In this document: positions 1 through 8,475 of the stretch, piece by piece
Numbering within the stretch: the first letter of the stretch is position 1
Layout of the letters: each line of letters starts with the position of its first letter
Assembly (NCBI RefSeq): GCF_002270055.1
Contig: NZ_NIBG01000004.1
Coordinates: 54,782 to 118,781, forward strand
Reading direction: 5' to 3'
Origin: Anaeromicrobium sediminis
GTDB lineage: Bacteria; Bacillota; Clostridia; Peptostreptococcales; Thermotaleaceae
Length of the DNA stretch: 64,000 nt
Program-made: the position numbers and the translations under genes
Notes under the pieces: model-generated
Databases searched by the model: none
The model's input: the letters and a program-made list of their open reading frames with translations, nothing else
Told to the model about the DNA's origin: nothing

Positions 1-72
1 TTGTTCGATTAGACAATGTAATTGTCTTTTTAAGTGCTGTATCTGTAACGAGATTTCTTTTAAACTTGTCAT
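1..72 (-). CDS. Spo0E-like phosphatase, partial (C-terminal end outside window)
   Basis: The reading frame begins MTSLKEISLQIQHLKRQLHC and runs off the left edge after 24 codons. A GGGGGAG ribosome binding site sits just upstream of the ATG. The amphipathic helix with the Ile-x-x-Leu-(R/K)-x-x-Leu-x-x-Leu-Ile spacing resembles the first helix of the Spo0E family of small aspartyl-phosphate phosphatases, which dephosphorylate Spo0A~P and delay sporulation. Only the first helix is visible and the family's SxxLD signature would lie outside the window, so this is a family-level guess. It could equally be another small coiled-coil protein. Confidence 0.5.
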   Translation of the reverse strand, partial: MTSLKEISLQIQHLKRQLHCLIEQ

Positions 73-226
73 GTTCTCCCCCTGTTTTCTATTAAATAAA
101 ATATCAAATCGGACATCATTTTATCACTTTTTAGTAATGAAATTTGTCGATATTGGGTGAGTATGACAAATAAAAAAAAACACAGGGAAATAACCCAATG
201 GCGTATGTTACTTTTGTTCTATCAAA

Positions 227-385
227 TTACAATTTGCCTTGCAGGAACTTCTTCTTTAAGATTACATGCTTTAAATAATCTTCCTCACTTAATAAGCCTT
301 TTTCTTTAAGTTCATCGAACATACTAATAAGCTTAACACAGAACATCTTTAATTCTGTCTCTATATCATTTGATTCATCACACAT
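227..385 (-). CDS. small hypothetical protein, 52 aa, SHOCT-like
   Basis: A 52-codon frame starts at an ATG preceded by GGAGGG. The product is acidic at the N-terminus (MCDESNDIETEL) and ends in a basic helix. The stretch FDELKEKGLLSEEDYLKH (about residues 23-40) resembles the short SHOCT-type motif (leucine, lysine and glutamate around a Gly-Leu/Ile-(I/L)-(T/S)-x-E-E turn) found at the ends of many bacterial proteins. Two cysteines (2 and 16) are present and no membrane segment is visible. Its role is unknown. The good ribosome binding site and codon use support a real gene. Confidence 0.55.
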   Translation of the reverse strand: MCDESNDIETELKMFCVKLISMFDELKEKGLLSEEDYLKHVILKKKFLQGKL

Positions 386-545
386 TATCGAACCCTCCAA
401 AAAAGATATGTTAAATTATCAAGCAGTCTTTGTAATGCCATATTAAGATATCCCAATACTCCCTTAGAATTTTCCACTAATGTTTAAATATTCTGTGAAA
501 ATTCCTGTATTCCTTTATTTAATTTTTTTCCATTCTATCTGTTCG

Positions 546-806
546 TCACATAATAGCATCTAACATCATAATACTATTACTTGTTAGGGCCTCAATTTCT
601 GCATCTATTTCATCTAGTATATCCAACTGTTTTGCCATTTCTTGTAAAAATTTTTCTTCTTGAACTTCGACTTGGTATAGATTTCTTTTCAGGTTTTGTT
701 CTTTTTCATATAGTTTCTGCATGGCGTGCTCAATTCTTCGTAGCAATTGCATGTGCTGTAATCTCTTAATTTTTAATAATCTTAATATTCCTTTTCTATC
801 CAACAT
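546..806 (-). CDS. hypothetical coiled-coil protein, 86 aa
   Basis: The ATG at 806 follows a GGGGGG ribosome binding site at about 5 nt. The protein has a basic N-terminal third (MLDRKGILRLLKIKRLQ) followed by a long charged heptad-like helix (about residues 18-72) rich in Glu, Lys, Gln and Leu, ending in a short hydrophobic tail. It has no signal peptide, cysteine motif or membrane segment. The architecture resembles small regulatory or scaffold coiled coils, but I do not recognise a family. It lies in the same direction as two other short genes to its left (227-385 and 1-72), suggesting a cluster of small minus-strand genes. Confidence 0.5.
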   Translation of the reverse strand: MLDRKGILRLLKIKRLQHMQLLRRIEHAMQKLYEKEQNLKRNLYQVEVQEEKFLQEMAKQLDILDEIDAEIEALTSNSIMMLDAIM

Positions 807-1215
807 GGTTCCCCCCTAAATATTATCATATCTAAGAGTATTACCACTTTTGAAAGATTGTATTATCCAATGTGAAAAAACATAGGATGTTGTTTCGCAA
901 TAATTCTTTTTGTCCTTGTACTGGATATTATAGATAAAAGTATTACCATTTGGAAAAGGTTATATTACCTATGCAGAAAACCATGTATATTCATTGCATA
1001 ATCCATGTATATCGATGTATATTTTATCATTTCACTACTTAAAAAATAGAGAACATAGTATTTGCAATACGTATACCAGACTTTCCAATGTATCAGAATC
1101 TAATTTCAGATACATAACAACTTACAATATTTATAAGCTACTCTGCACTCTATGACAGCTACCATTCTATTACCTCAACAAGTACGCTCACCTTCATAGA
1201 CATTTGAATATAGAG

Positions 1216-1230
1216 TGATAATCATTATAT
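1216..1230. promoter_or_regulatory. candidate Fur box upstream of ferredoxin
   Basis: The 15-mer TGATAATCATTATAT matches the Bacillus-type Fur 7-1-7 consensus TGATAATNATTATCA at all but the last two positions. It lies about 65 nt upstream of the proposed ferredoxin -10 element. Iron control of this gene is an inference; in AT-rich DNA such a near match can arise by chance. Confidence 0.35.
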
Positions 1231-1293
1231 ATATGCATTTTTAGACAATTTTTTTTATTTTTTTGTTGTTCTTATATTTGTATTTTGTTACGA

Positions 1294-1299
1294 TATAAT
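1294..1299 (+). promoter_or_regulatory. ferredoxin promoter, -10 element
   Basis: A perfect TATAAT lies about 59 nt upstream of the ferredoxin ATG. No good -35 sits at 16-18 nt (CTTATA is the 17-nt candidate), so activation or a weak -35 is possible. The leader then carries AGGAGG at 1343-1348. Confidence 0.5.
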
Positions 1300-1342
1300 C
1301 GAGTTAAAGATGAAGTAAATACTTAATGAAAATAAATTTTAG

Positions 1343-1528
<186 letters not shown>

Positions 1529-1550
1529 TTTAAACGAATACATAAAATAA

Positions 1551-1589
1551 GATAGTGCCCTATTCTTTGGATTAGGGTATTATTTTTTT
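1551..1589 (+). terminator. ferredoxin terminator
   Basis: The stem ATAGTGCCCTA / TTAGGGTATTA contains some G-T pairs and is followed by TTTTTTT, 22 nt after the ferredoxin stop codon. Confidence 0.75.
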
Positions 1590-1733
1590 GCATAATATTC
1601 TCCAAATTCATCAGACGATGTAGAACCAGGAACCGTGTCACCAGACGCAATGCAAATGTTAATATTTTGTGATTTAGGTACTAACTATTACTCTAATATA
1701 TGTTTAGACTATAATTAAGTATCATAGATCAGA

Positions 1734-1762
1734 AGCACTTGGATTAATCCAAGTGCTTTTTT
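1734..1762 (+). terminator. rho-independent terminator with no intact upstream gene
   Basis: A near-perfect hairpin (AGCACTTGGATT / AATCCAAGTGCT) is followed by TTTTTT. The ferredoxin already has its own terminator, so this one may belong to a vanished gene. Confidence 0.8.
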
Positions 1763-1946
1763 AACTGTGCTTTAAAGATTAATTTAGAGACTAGTTACCT
1801 TTAAATGTGTTTTTAGAATATAGTTAAAAGTCCATTACAAAATAAATTTTTTATAATCAAATATCATTCCCATTGTGGTAAAATATTGGTAACGATATTA
1901 GATTTCATATGAAATGCATTTTCAATGCAACCAAGGAGGAAATACT

Positions 1947-2921
1947 ATGGAAAATATAAATAAATTCCAAAGCTTTATTATCTTATTTATGGTTGCAATA
2001 GGTATTTTAATAGGTCAAATAGAATTTATACAGACATATTCAGAATATTTAATAACGCCATCATTAATGATAATGCTATTTCTTGTGTTCATACAAATAC
2101 CATTAAAAGATATTGGTAGTTCATTTAAAAACTTAAAATTTACACTAATATCCGTAATTATTAATTTTATATGTACACCAATAATTGTTTTTATTTTAGG
2201 AAAGTTATTTTTAAATAATAATCCAGATTTACTAATCGGGTTTATTATGCTCATGGTTACACCTTGCACTGATTGGTATTTGATATTTACAGGAATAGCT
2301 AAAGGAAATGTTGCGCTAGGTTCATCTATACTACCTTTAAACTTGATACTACAGCTATTATTATTACCACTATATATATTCATAATAGGTGGATCTAGTG
2401 TAGATATAGATGTAATGAGCTTAACTCAAGGAGTTATATATAGCTTGATGATACCTCTTTTATGCTCAGTACTGGCTAGAAAATTTATTATAAACAAAAT
2501 AGGTAATAGCACATTTGAAGATAAGTTAGTTCCAAAGGCATGTGATTATCAAGGATATTTTTTAAGTTTAGCTATAATCTCTATGTTTGCTTCACAAGGT
2601 AAAGTACTTTTACAAAATATCCAGGTATTATTAATTCTATTAGTCCCGATATCATTATTCTTCATAATTAACTTTATAGTTGGAAGATTAGCAGGCAAAC
2701 TGATTAACTTGAATTATGAAGATAGTGTTGCGCTAAATTTAACTACTCTTGCTAGAAATTCACCAATAGCTTTAGCTATTGCTGTAGCAACATTTCCAAA
2801 TAATCCTTTAATATCACTAGCTCTTATAATAGGTCCTTTGATAGAGTTACCTATATTATTTCTAGTGTCTAAGATTTTATTAGTCATAAAATCAAAACAA
2901 CAAGCATGTCAATATAACTAG
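1947..2921 (+). CDS. ACR3/SBF-family transporter (arsenite exporter or bile acid:sodium symporter type)
   Basis: This 324-residue integral membrane protein has about ten hydrophobic segments and no soluble domain. The segment MLMVTPCTDWYLIFTGIAKGNVALG, with its conserved Thr-Pro-Cys-Thr-Asp, is typical of the ACR3 branch of the bile acid:sodium symporter superfamily (COG0798), which exports arsenite. A second conserved region lies around residues 260-285 (LTTLARNSPIALAIAVATFP). The start at 1947 is chosen because AAGGAGG lies 8 nt upstream; an ATG 33 nt earlier has none. No arsR or arsC is adjacent, so an arsenic role is not supported by context and the substrate is uncertain. Confidence 0.8.
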   Translation: MENINKFQSFIILFMVAIGILIGQIEFIQTYSEYLITPSLMIMLFLVFIQIPLKDIGSSFKNLKFTLISVIINFICTPIIVFILGKLFLNNNPDLLIGFIMLMVTPCTDWYLIFTGIAKGNVALGSSILPLNLILQLLLLPLYIFIIGGSSVDIDVMSLTQGVIYSLMIPLLCSVLARKFIINKIGNSTFEDKLVPKACDYQGYFLSLAIISMFASQGKVLLQNIQVLLILLVPISLFFIINFIVGRLAGKLINLNYEDSVALNLTTLARNSPIALAIAVATFPNNPLISLALIIGPLIELPILFLVSKILLVIKSKQQACQYN

Positions 2922-2953
2922 ACCTAAAATTTGAATTTAAAGAATAATAAAAA

Positions 2954-3009
2954 AGACCATGTGCAGAGTAAATTTATAAATATACTCTGCATTATGGTCT
3001 CTATTTTTT
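2954..3009 (+). terminator. terminator of the ACR3-type transporter gene
   Basis: A long stem (AGACCAT.TGCAGAGTA / TACTCTGCA..ATGGTCT, small mismatches) is followed by a run of T, about 30 nt after the stop codon. Confidence 0.85.
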
Positions 3010-3015
3010 TATTAA

Positions 3016-3228
3016 GTGTATTTTGGGAATGATGGATTAACTAACAGCCTTGAAAAAAGCCTAGGATCTCTTCATCTTAATAAATATAAAGCTAAAGATC
3101 AAACAAGTCAGAACTTGTTTTGTAAAATAGCTGATGTAATAAATAGAATTAATATACTAATAAGTTCTAGTAATGAGAGTTTTGATTTATTAGAGACACT
3201 CACTGAAAAAATAAAACAGATATCATAA
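3016..3228 (+). CDS. possible small protein or gene remnant, 70 codons
   Basis: This frame begins at a GTG directly after the preceding terminator's T-run and has no ribosome binding site. It contains FGNDGLTNSLEKSLGSLH and a hydrophilic helical C-terminus ending KIKQIS. Codon use looks coding-like and a terminator follows at 3306-3337. The missing start signals suggest either the 3' part of a decayed gene or a chance frame. I do not recognise a family. Confidence 0.3.
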   Translation: MYFGNDGLTNSLEKSLGSLHLNKYKAKDQTSQNLFCKIADVINRINILISSSNESFDLLETLTEKIKQIS

Positions 3229-3305
3229 TACTGTATAACGCAACACAATATTAATTATGTTGCATTGGGTGAAACCCACCAAACAATTGAAAATTCAAGA
3301 AAAGA

Positions 3306-3337
3306 AGGTGGTTTTTATAATCGCCTTTTTATTTTTG
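3306..3337 (+). terminator. weak terminator
   Basis: The stem AAGGTG / CGCCTT (one G-T pair) with an 11-nt loop is followed by TTTTATTTTT. It lies 78 nt after the 3016-3228 frame. Confidence 0.5.
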
Positions 3338-3344
3338 TTAGTTT

Positions 3345-3385
3345 GAATACAACATATAATACAATATATAATACAATATATCCAT
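3345..3385. repeat. short tandem repeat of ATATAATACAAT
   Basis: About three imperfect copies of a 12-nt unit lie between a terminator and the 3' end of the GT39-type gene. Low-complexity DNA with no evident function. Confidence 0.5.
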
Positions 3386-3505
3386 AATATGTTGCGTACA
3401 AAAAAGAATGATTTTTTGTATGAACTGAATTTCTATATTTAAATAGACTATAGCCTAAACTAACACTCAAAATATAAGTTCACATACCTTTAGCTTTGAC
3501 GTAGT

Positions 3506-5098
3506 TTATCTATATTTATAATGATCCTTTACTCTATATATTTTTATAGTCCATATACCCTCATCTATATATTTATTTATTCTAATACCATAAGTTGAAT
3601 CTTCAAACTCATCTATTAAAATACATTTATTCTCTAGAAAACTTTTCATATCTTCATAATAGAAAGATATATCTCCATACAAAGTATTAAACTTTGGTCT
3701 GTTTCTCATTATATAGTCCATTTCATTTGAATAAACTATATATTCTATTTCCCTTGAAATTATATATTCTTTAAAGACCATATTATTTTCTTTTAAATGA
3801 TTTAAATTCCTATAATCATATAATTGATTGTTGTTAAATCCATACTCTGTATTTAGATTAGCCAATACTTTTTTATTGTGTGGAATAGAACTACTCACTC
3901 TTTTTATATAGTCATAATAATTATTATAATTTATATCCTTTAAATTCATATAACTATTGACAGTAGTAGCTACAAATAAACACAATATAATATACACTAT
4001 CTTTTTTTCACTATTAGAATATAAACTTTTTAAGTTTATACTAAGTAGTAAAAACATGGATGGGTACAAAAATATTATGGATGTTTGATTGTATCTTCCT
4101 ATTAAAAAAGTGGCTAGATTATATCCAATTATATTTAGTAGCACTACTCCTAGGTGGATTCTAGTACTCTTATCTTTTAAGTAGTTATATGTACTCCATA
4201 GGATTAGTCCTATAAACAATATAAAATCCATCTTTATGCTGGGAAGATAATAAGTTCCTAAGGATCTTGTGAATAACTTCTTATAAAACATAATAATTCC
4301 CATAGCCCTTGTAACTGTAGGTGCATCTACATTAAGAGTTTTTCCATAGGACATGTAATTAGAAAAAAAGTTGGGATCTAGCTTTAAACTAATAAATAAA
4401 AATATAGCTCCAAATATTCCTACACCTATAAAATAAGTAAACATACTCTTAAAGCTATTTTTGTCTTTCATTAAAACTAAATAAAATAAAGAACATATAA
4501 ACATGGCCCCTACCACAAAGCTATTTGGGTGTACTCCTATTAATAGTCCAGTACTTATAGCCATCATAATAATGTTTATTAATCTATTTTCTTTAATATT
4601 TCTGAATAAAAATAAATAATTTATTATTATTCCTAGTAATATAATTGCCTCTTGTCTTGCAAAATGGGAAGCATAAATGAATTGAATATTTAATCCTAAA
4701 GTTAAAGTAATAAAAAAACTATAAATAGGTTTCATATTACTTTTTCTAATGATCAAATAAAATATGCATAGTCCTATAAGACTACTAATTAATGATATTA
4801 ATCTAAAAGTCCATATGTCATAGGAAAATATGCTCATGAAGATCATTTGGATTTTGTGAAATAGAATCTTTATTCCATGGGGATTTCTTGGATATAGGTC
4901 AAAAAAGGTTTCTGTAACCTTCAATGAATCCTTCTCAATCATATTCCTACTAAGGCCACTTAACCAACTTTCATCTGAATGAACAAAGGGAAATTTCACT
5001 AGATAAAAACCGCTTATGATTCCATATATTAATATACCCACATAAGAATGTACATCTACCCAATACGCTTCTATAGGCTTTCTTTTAAATAATTCCAT
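3506..5098 (-). CDS. GT39-type (GT-C fold) membrane glycosyltransferase
   Basis: This 530-residue polytopic membrane protein has about eleven hydrophobic segments and a C-terminal soluble domain from about residue 390. After the first transmembrane segment comes the loop HSDESWLSGLSRNMIEKDSL, with the acidic pair expected in GT-C enzymes (GT39, ArnT/PMT-like) that use polyprenyl-phosphate sugars on the outer face of the membrane. Neighbouring wecE-rfbB-rfbA genes make a nucleotide amino sugar, but they are 2 kb away on the opposite strand, so a link is only suggestive. The start at 5098 is preferred because GGAGGG lies 7 nt upstream; the ATG 15 nt earlier overlaps that ribosome binding site. 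Confidence 0.72.
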   Translation of the reverse strand: MELFKRKPIEAYWVDVHSYVGILIYGIISGFYLVKFPFVHSDESWLSGLSRNMIEKDSLKVTETFFDLYPRNPHGIKILFHKIQMIFMSIFSYDIWTFRLISLISSLIGLCIFYLIIRKSNMKPIYSFFITLTLGLNIQFIYASHFARQEAIILLGIIINYLFLFRNIKENRLINIIMMAISTGLLIGVHPNSFVVGAMFICSLFYLVLMKDKNSFKSMFTYFIGVGIFGAIFLFISLKLDPNFFSNYMSYGKTLNVDAPTVTRAMGIIMFYKKLFTRSLGTYYLPSIKMDFILFIGLILWSTYNYLKDKSTRIHLGVVLLNIIGYNLATFLIGRYNQTSIIFLYPSMFLLLSINLKSLYSNSEKKIVYIILCLFVATTVNSYMNLKDINYNNYYDYIKRVSSSIPHNKKVLANLNTEYGFNNNQLYDYRNLNHLKENNMVFKEYIISREIEYIVYSNEMDYIMRNRPKFNTLYGDISFYYEDMKSFLENKCILIDEFEDSTYGIRINKYIDEGIWTIKIYRVKDHYKYR

Positions 5099-5336
5099 AT
5101 ATATTCCCTCCAATTATTCCCTACTATAGTTTCTAGTATAAAATATTTTCCTCCTTAAAAGAAGCTAATCCTTTCATAACGAAAACATATGTTGTATCGT
5201 TATTACTTATAACAAAATATCAGAAAAATAAGTTATAATTTATATAAGGTTTGTAGAATTATTAACAAACTAACATAATATAAGTGAATTATTTCAATAA
5301 ATTTTCTAACCAAATTTAAAAAGGTGGTGATAATGC

Positions 5337-6254
5337 ATGAAAGTGTATAGGAAGAAACCAATATACGTTCTAGTAATAATATCAATCCTTTTTACTCTTT
5401 TATTTGCAGGTTGTAGTGAAAAAACTTCCTATGAGGGATCTTTAAGGATTATAGAAGCACAAGAGTTATCATCTCTCCTTGGTAAGGAAAACGTTGTAGT
5501 TGTAGATGCAAGAAGTGTGACCAATTATAAGAAAGGTCACCTGGTAAATGCAGTAAATATACCTACTGGCACCCTTACTACCAACAAACCAGCTCCAGCT
5601 ATGGTCATTGGTGACAAGGAACTTTCTAAAGTCCTTGGTTCAAAGGGCATTAAAAATGACGACTTAGTTATTGTGTATGATGACGACAAGGGAGTATCTG
5701 CTTCTAGGGTATTTTGGACTTTAAAGCTCTATGGACATGAAAAAGTAATGGTCCTAAACGGTGGAACAAATGCCATATTATCAAGTGGATTAAAAATTTC
5801 AGCTAAAAGTCCATCTATTAGTAACACTACATATGAGGCTAAACCATTAAACCAAGATATACTAGTGAGTTTAGAAGACATACAAAAAGTTGTTAATAAC
5901 CCAACAAAGAATGTAAAGATTTTAGACGTTAGAACTCAAGCAGAATTTGACGAGGGACATATTCCTGGGTCCATATTGTATTCCCATAAGGATAACATGT
6001 ATAAGGATGATACATTCAAGTCCTCTAGGAATATCTACTTGACTTATAAGGACTTGGGCTTAAACAAGGATGATTCTATTTATGTTTATTGTAAATCGTC
6101 ATTTAGAGCTACTCAAACCTATATTCTTCTTAAAGAAGCCGGCTTTAATGATGTGAAGGTCTATGACGGAGCATATTTACAATGGTCTGGTGAAGGTATG
6201 GAAATAGAAAGATTAGAAGGAGCTAATGTTCTAAGTGAACAAGACGCATCCTAA
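5337..6254 (+). CDS. lipoprotein with two rhodanese domains (sulfurtransferase)
   Basis: A predicted lipoprotein (lipobox LFAGC, Cys26) carries two rhodanese modules (about residues 35-155 and 172-295), the layout of thiosulfate/3-mercaptopyruvate sulfurtransferases. The second domain has the persulfide-forming Cys252 in the loop CKSSFR. The first has VYDDDKGVSASR at the matching place, so Cys is replaced by Asp and the domain is catalytically dead, as usual in this family. CDTY-like motifs DARS (57-60) and DVRT (197-200) mark both domains. The AAGGTGG ribosome binding site is 7 nt before the ATG. It is 24 nt upstream of a second rhodanese lipoprotein gene, probably one operon. The substrate is unknown; it acts outside the cytoplasmic membrane. 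Confidence 0.88.
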   Translation: MKVYRKKPIYVLVIISILFTLLFAGCSEKTSYEGSLRIIEAQELSSLLGKENVVVVDARSVTNYKKGHLVNAVNIPTGTLTTNKPAPAMVIGDKELSKVLGSKGIKNDDLVIVYDDDKGVSASRVFWTLKLYGHEKVMVLNGGTNAILSSGLKISAKSPSISNTTYEAKPLNQDILVSLEDIQKVVNNPTKNVKILDVRTQAEFDEGHIPGSILYSHKDNMYKDDTFKSSRNIYLTYKDLGLNKDDSIYVYCKSSFRATQTYILLKEAGFNDVKVYDGAYLQWSGEGMEIERLEGANVLSEQDAS

Positions 6255-6278
6255 CAATTTGATAGGGGGATTATTTAA

Positions 6279-7235
6279 ATGAGAAAAAAGTTTTTTAAAG
6301 GTTTATCCTTATTATTAATATTAATTTTATCACTTAGTTTTGTAGCATGTTCTAAGGAAGAACAGTCAAGTGTACCTGCACCACAAGAAAATGCTATGGT
6401 TGCTGCTGATGCTGAGGTAAATGTTTTAGAAGAAAAGGTTATGGCTTATTTTGCCAACATGCCAAAGGACATATATAAGGTAAAACATTCTAAAGCTGTT
6501 GAAGAAGTAAAAAATGGTGAAGATATTTTCATTTTAGATATAAGAAGTGCTGATGATTATGCCAAAGGTCATTTAAAGAGTGCTTATAATGCTCCTTGGG
6601 GACCTGCCATTGCAGAAGCTCTACCTATGATTCCGCAGGATAAAAAGGTTTATGTTTATTGCTACACTGGTCAAACTGCAGGTCAGGCTGTTATGACATT
6701 AAATCTTGCTGGATTTGACGCTAAGAGTATCAACTTAGGATGGATGTTAGGTATTTCTAAGGTTGAAGGTTATGAAGATGTAGTAGAAACTACTTCAAAT
6801 GAACTAGCAGATAAAGTTACTGATATTGACCCAGAAATCCAAGAAGCTATAACTGCTTATTATAATGGTTTAGCAGATGTTTCTGGCTCAATCTTTAAAA
6901 ACTATAAGGTATCTGAAAAAAGCTTAAAAGAACTTATAGATAACAAAGATGAATCTATCTATGTATTATCAGTAAGAAGTGCTGAAGACTTTGGTAAAAT
7001 GAAAATAGCTACAGCTAATAACATCCCTTGGGGAGCAGGAATGGAAAAGGAATTTGCCAATCTTCCAAAGGATAAAACTATCGTAGTATATTGCTACACT
7101 GGTCAAACTGCAGGTCAAACAGTTGCAGGACTTAGATTATTAGGTTATGATGCTGTATCCTTAAATGGTGGTATGGGAATGGATATTAACAAACCACACG
7201 GATGGCTTAATAAGGGATACGAAACAGTTAAATAA
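6279..7235 (+). CDS. lipoprotein with tandem active rhodanese domains
   Basis: The lipobox FVAC (Cys24) predicts a membrane-anchored extracellular protein of 318 residues. Two rhodanese domains (about residues 65-165 and 205-315) carry the same active-site loop CYTGQTAGQ, with Cys128 and Cys272. In contrast to its upstream neighbour, both copies keep the catalytic cysteine. The domains look like an internal duplication: both have PWG shortly before the active loop and DIRS or SVRS at the start. The loop Cys-Tyr-Thr-Gly-Gln-Thr is typical of single-domain extracellular rhodaneses. It is the second gene of a two-gene operon ending in a strong terminator. A role in handling external sulfane sulfur is inferred. 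Confidence 0.87.
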   Translation: MRKKFFKGLSLLLILILSLSFVACSKEEQSSVPAPQENAMVAADAEVNVLEEKVMAYFANMPKDIYKVKHSKAVEEVKNGEDIFILDIRSADDYAKGHLKSAYNAPWGPAIAEALPMIPQDKKVYVYCYTGQTAGQAVMTLNLAGFDAKSINLGWMLGISKVEGYEDVVETTSNELADKVTDIDPEIQEAITAYYNGLADVSGSIFKNYKVSEKSLKELIDNKDESIYVLSVRSAEDFGKMKIATANNIPWGAGMEKEFANLPKDKTIVVYCYTGQTAGQTVAGLRLLGYDAVSLNGGMGMDINKPHGWLNKGYETVK

Positions 7236-7246
7236 GATTTAATACT

Positions 7247-7295
7247 TGGTGTATTTACCCTTAATGATATAATTATCATGTGGGAAAATACACCA
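7247..7295 (+). terminator. terminator of the rhodanese operon
   Basis: The stem TGGTGTATTTaCCC / GGGaAAATACACCA has a large loop and lies 12 nt after the stop codon. The T-tract is interrupted (TTTATTTT). Confidence 0.75.
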
Positions 7296-7323
7296 TTTAT
7301 TTTAACTAATAAGGAGAGACTCC

Positions 7324-8454
7324 ATGATAGATTTTAATAAACCTTATATTACAGATAAAGAATATTATTATATGGCTGATGCCCTTAGTAGAAAGAGTTT
7401 GTCAGGAGATGGACATTATACTAAATTAGTCTCCTCTTTTATGGAAAATAAATTTAAAACTAAAAAAGCTTTACTAACTACCTCTTGTAGTTCTGCCCTA
7501 GATATGAGTACTCTACTTCTAGATTTAAAACCTGATGATGAGATCATCTTACCATCTTATACCTTTGTATCTACAGGTAATTCTGCCCTTTTAGGTGGTG
7601 GTAAAATTGTCTTTGCAGATATAAGTGAAGATACTCTAAATATGGATCCTAATAGTATTATTGAAAAAATAAGTAACAAAACAAAGGCTATAATTCCCGT
7701 TCATTATGGTGGAGTATCCTGTGATATGGACTCTATAATGCATATTTCAAGGGATTATAATGTTACCGTTATAGAAGATGCAGCTCAAGGAGTTAATGGC
7801 AAATATAAGGATAAATATTTAGGTACCATAGGCCATATGGGTTGTTATAGCTTCCATGAAACTAAGAACTACTCCTGCGGCGAAGGTGGTGCTCTACTAA
7901 TAAACCACAGTGATGAATTAGTCAAAAGAGCTGAGATTATTAGAGAAAAGGGTACTAATAAAAAACAATTTTTGAACAAAGAAGTAGATAAATATACTTG
8001 GGTAGATAAGGGATCAAGTTTTCTACCTTCAGATATTTTAGCTGCCCTTTTACACGCACAATTAGAAAAATTATATGAGATACATAATAAAAGAAAAAGT
8101 ATATACGAAACCTACTCTAGAGAACTTAAAGATCTTCAAGATAGAGAATTATTAAAGCTTCCTATTATACCTGATTATAGTACAAGCAATTATCATATAT
8201 TTCATATACTTCTAAATTCAGAGGAAGAAAGAAACTATCTTATGAACAAACTTAATGAAAGGGAAATTCAAGCATATTTTCATTATATACCCCTTCATTT
8301 ATCTCCCATGGGGAAAAAACTAGGTTATAAAATGGGTGATTTACCTAAAACAGAAGGTTTAAGTGCTAGACTCTTAAGACTTCCCATTTATTGTGACTTA
8401 GAAGATAAAGAAATTAACTATATTATTGAAAATATATATGAAATTCTTAGATAA
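7324..8454 (+). CDS. wecE: dTDP-4-amino-4,6-dideoxygalactose transaminase (WecE/RffA)
   Basis: This 376-residue PLP enzyme of the DegT/DnrJ/EryC1/StrS family transfers an amino group from glutamate to dTDP-4-keto-6-deoxyglucose, giving dTDP-4-amino-4,6-dideoxygalactose. The cofactor region IEDAAQG (about residues 152-158) and the PLP lysine in SFHETKNYSCGEGG (about 178-191) are present. The later motif KEVDKYTWVDKGSSFLPSD closely follows the WecE/RffA signature that separates it from other aminotransferases of the family. It is the first gene of an operon with rfbB and rfbA, which supply its substrate. A ribosome binding site AAGGAG precedes the ATG. Confidence 0.9.
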   Translation: MIDFNKPYITDKEYYYMADALSRKSLSGDGHYTKLVSSFMENKFKTKKALLTTSCSSALDMSTLLLDLKPDDEIILPSYTFVSTGNSALLGGGKIVFADISEDTLNMDPNSIIEKISNKTKAIIPVHYGGVSCDMDSIMHISRDYNVTVIEDAAQGVNGKYKDKYLGTIGHMGCYSFHETKNYSCGEGGALLINHSDELVKRAEIIREKGTNKKQFLNKEVDKYTWVDKGSSFLPSDILAALLHAQLEKLYEIHNKRKSIYETYSRELKDLQDRELLKLPIIPDYSTSNYHIFHILLNSEEERNYLMNKLNEREIQAYFHYIPLHLSPMGKKLGYKMGDLPKTEGLSARLLRLPIYCDLEDKEINYIIENIYEILR

Positions 8455-8475
8455 ATTAAATGACAGGGTGATTAT

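Larger units (their letters stand above)
1529..1946. other. intergenic region with two terminators and a possible gene remnant
   Basis: Between the ferredoxin and the transporter there are two terminator hairpins (1551-1589 and 1734-1762). Between them a plus-strand frame (about 1609-1716) reads SDDVEPGTVSPDAMQM and on to a TAA, with no start or ribosome binding site. It could be the tail of a lost gene, for which 1734-1762 would be the old terminator. A 12-nt palindrome TTTCATATGAAA (1903-1914) precedes the transporter. Confidence 0.4.

Noticed and set aside
1947-2921. Arsenic resistance operon
   Set aside because: The transporter is of ACR3 type, but no arsR, arsC or arsA is adjacent, so the substrate was left open.
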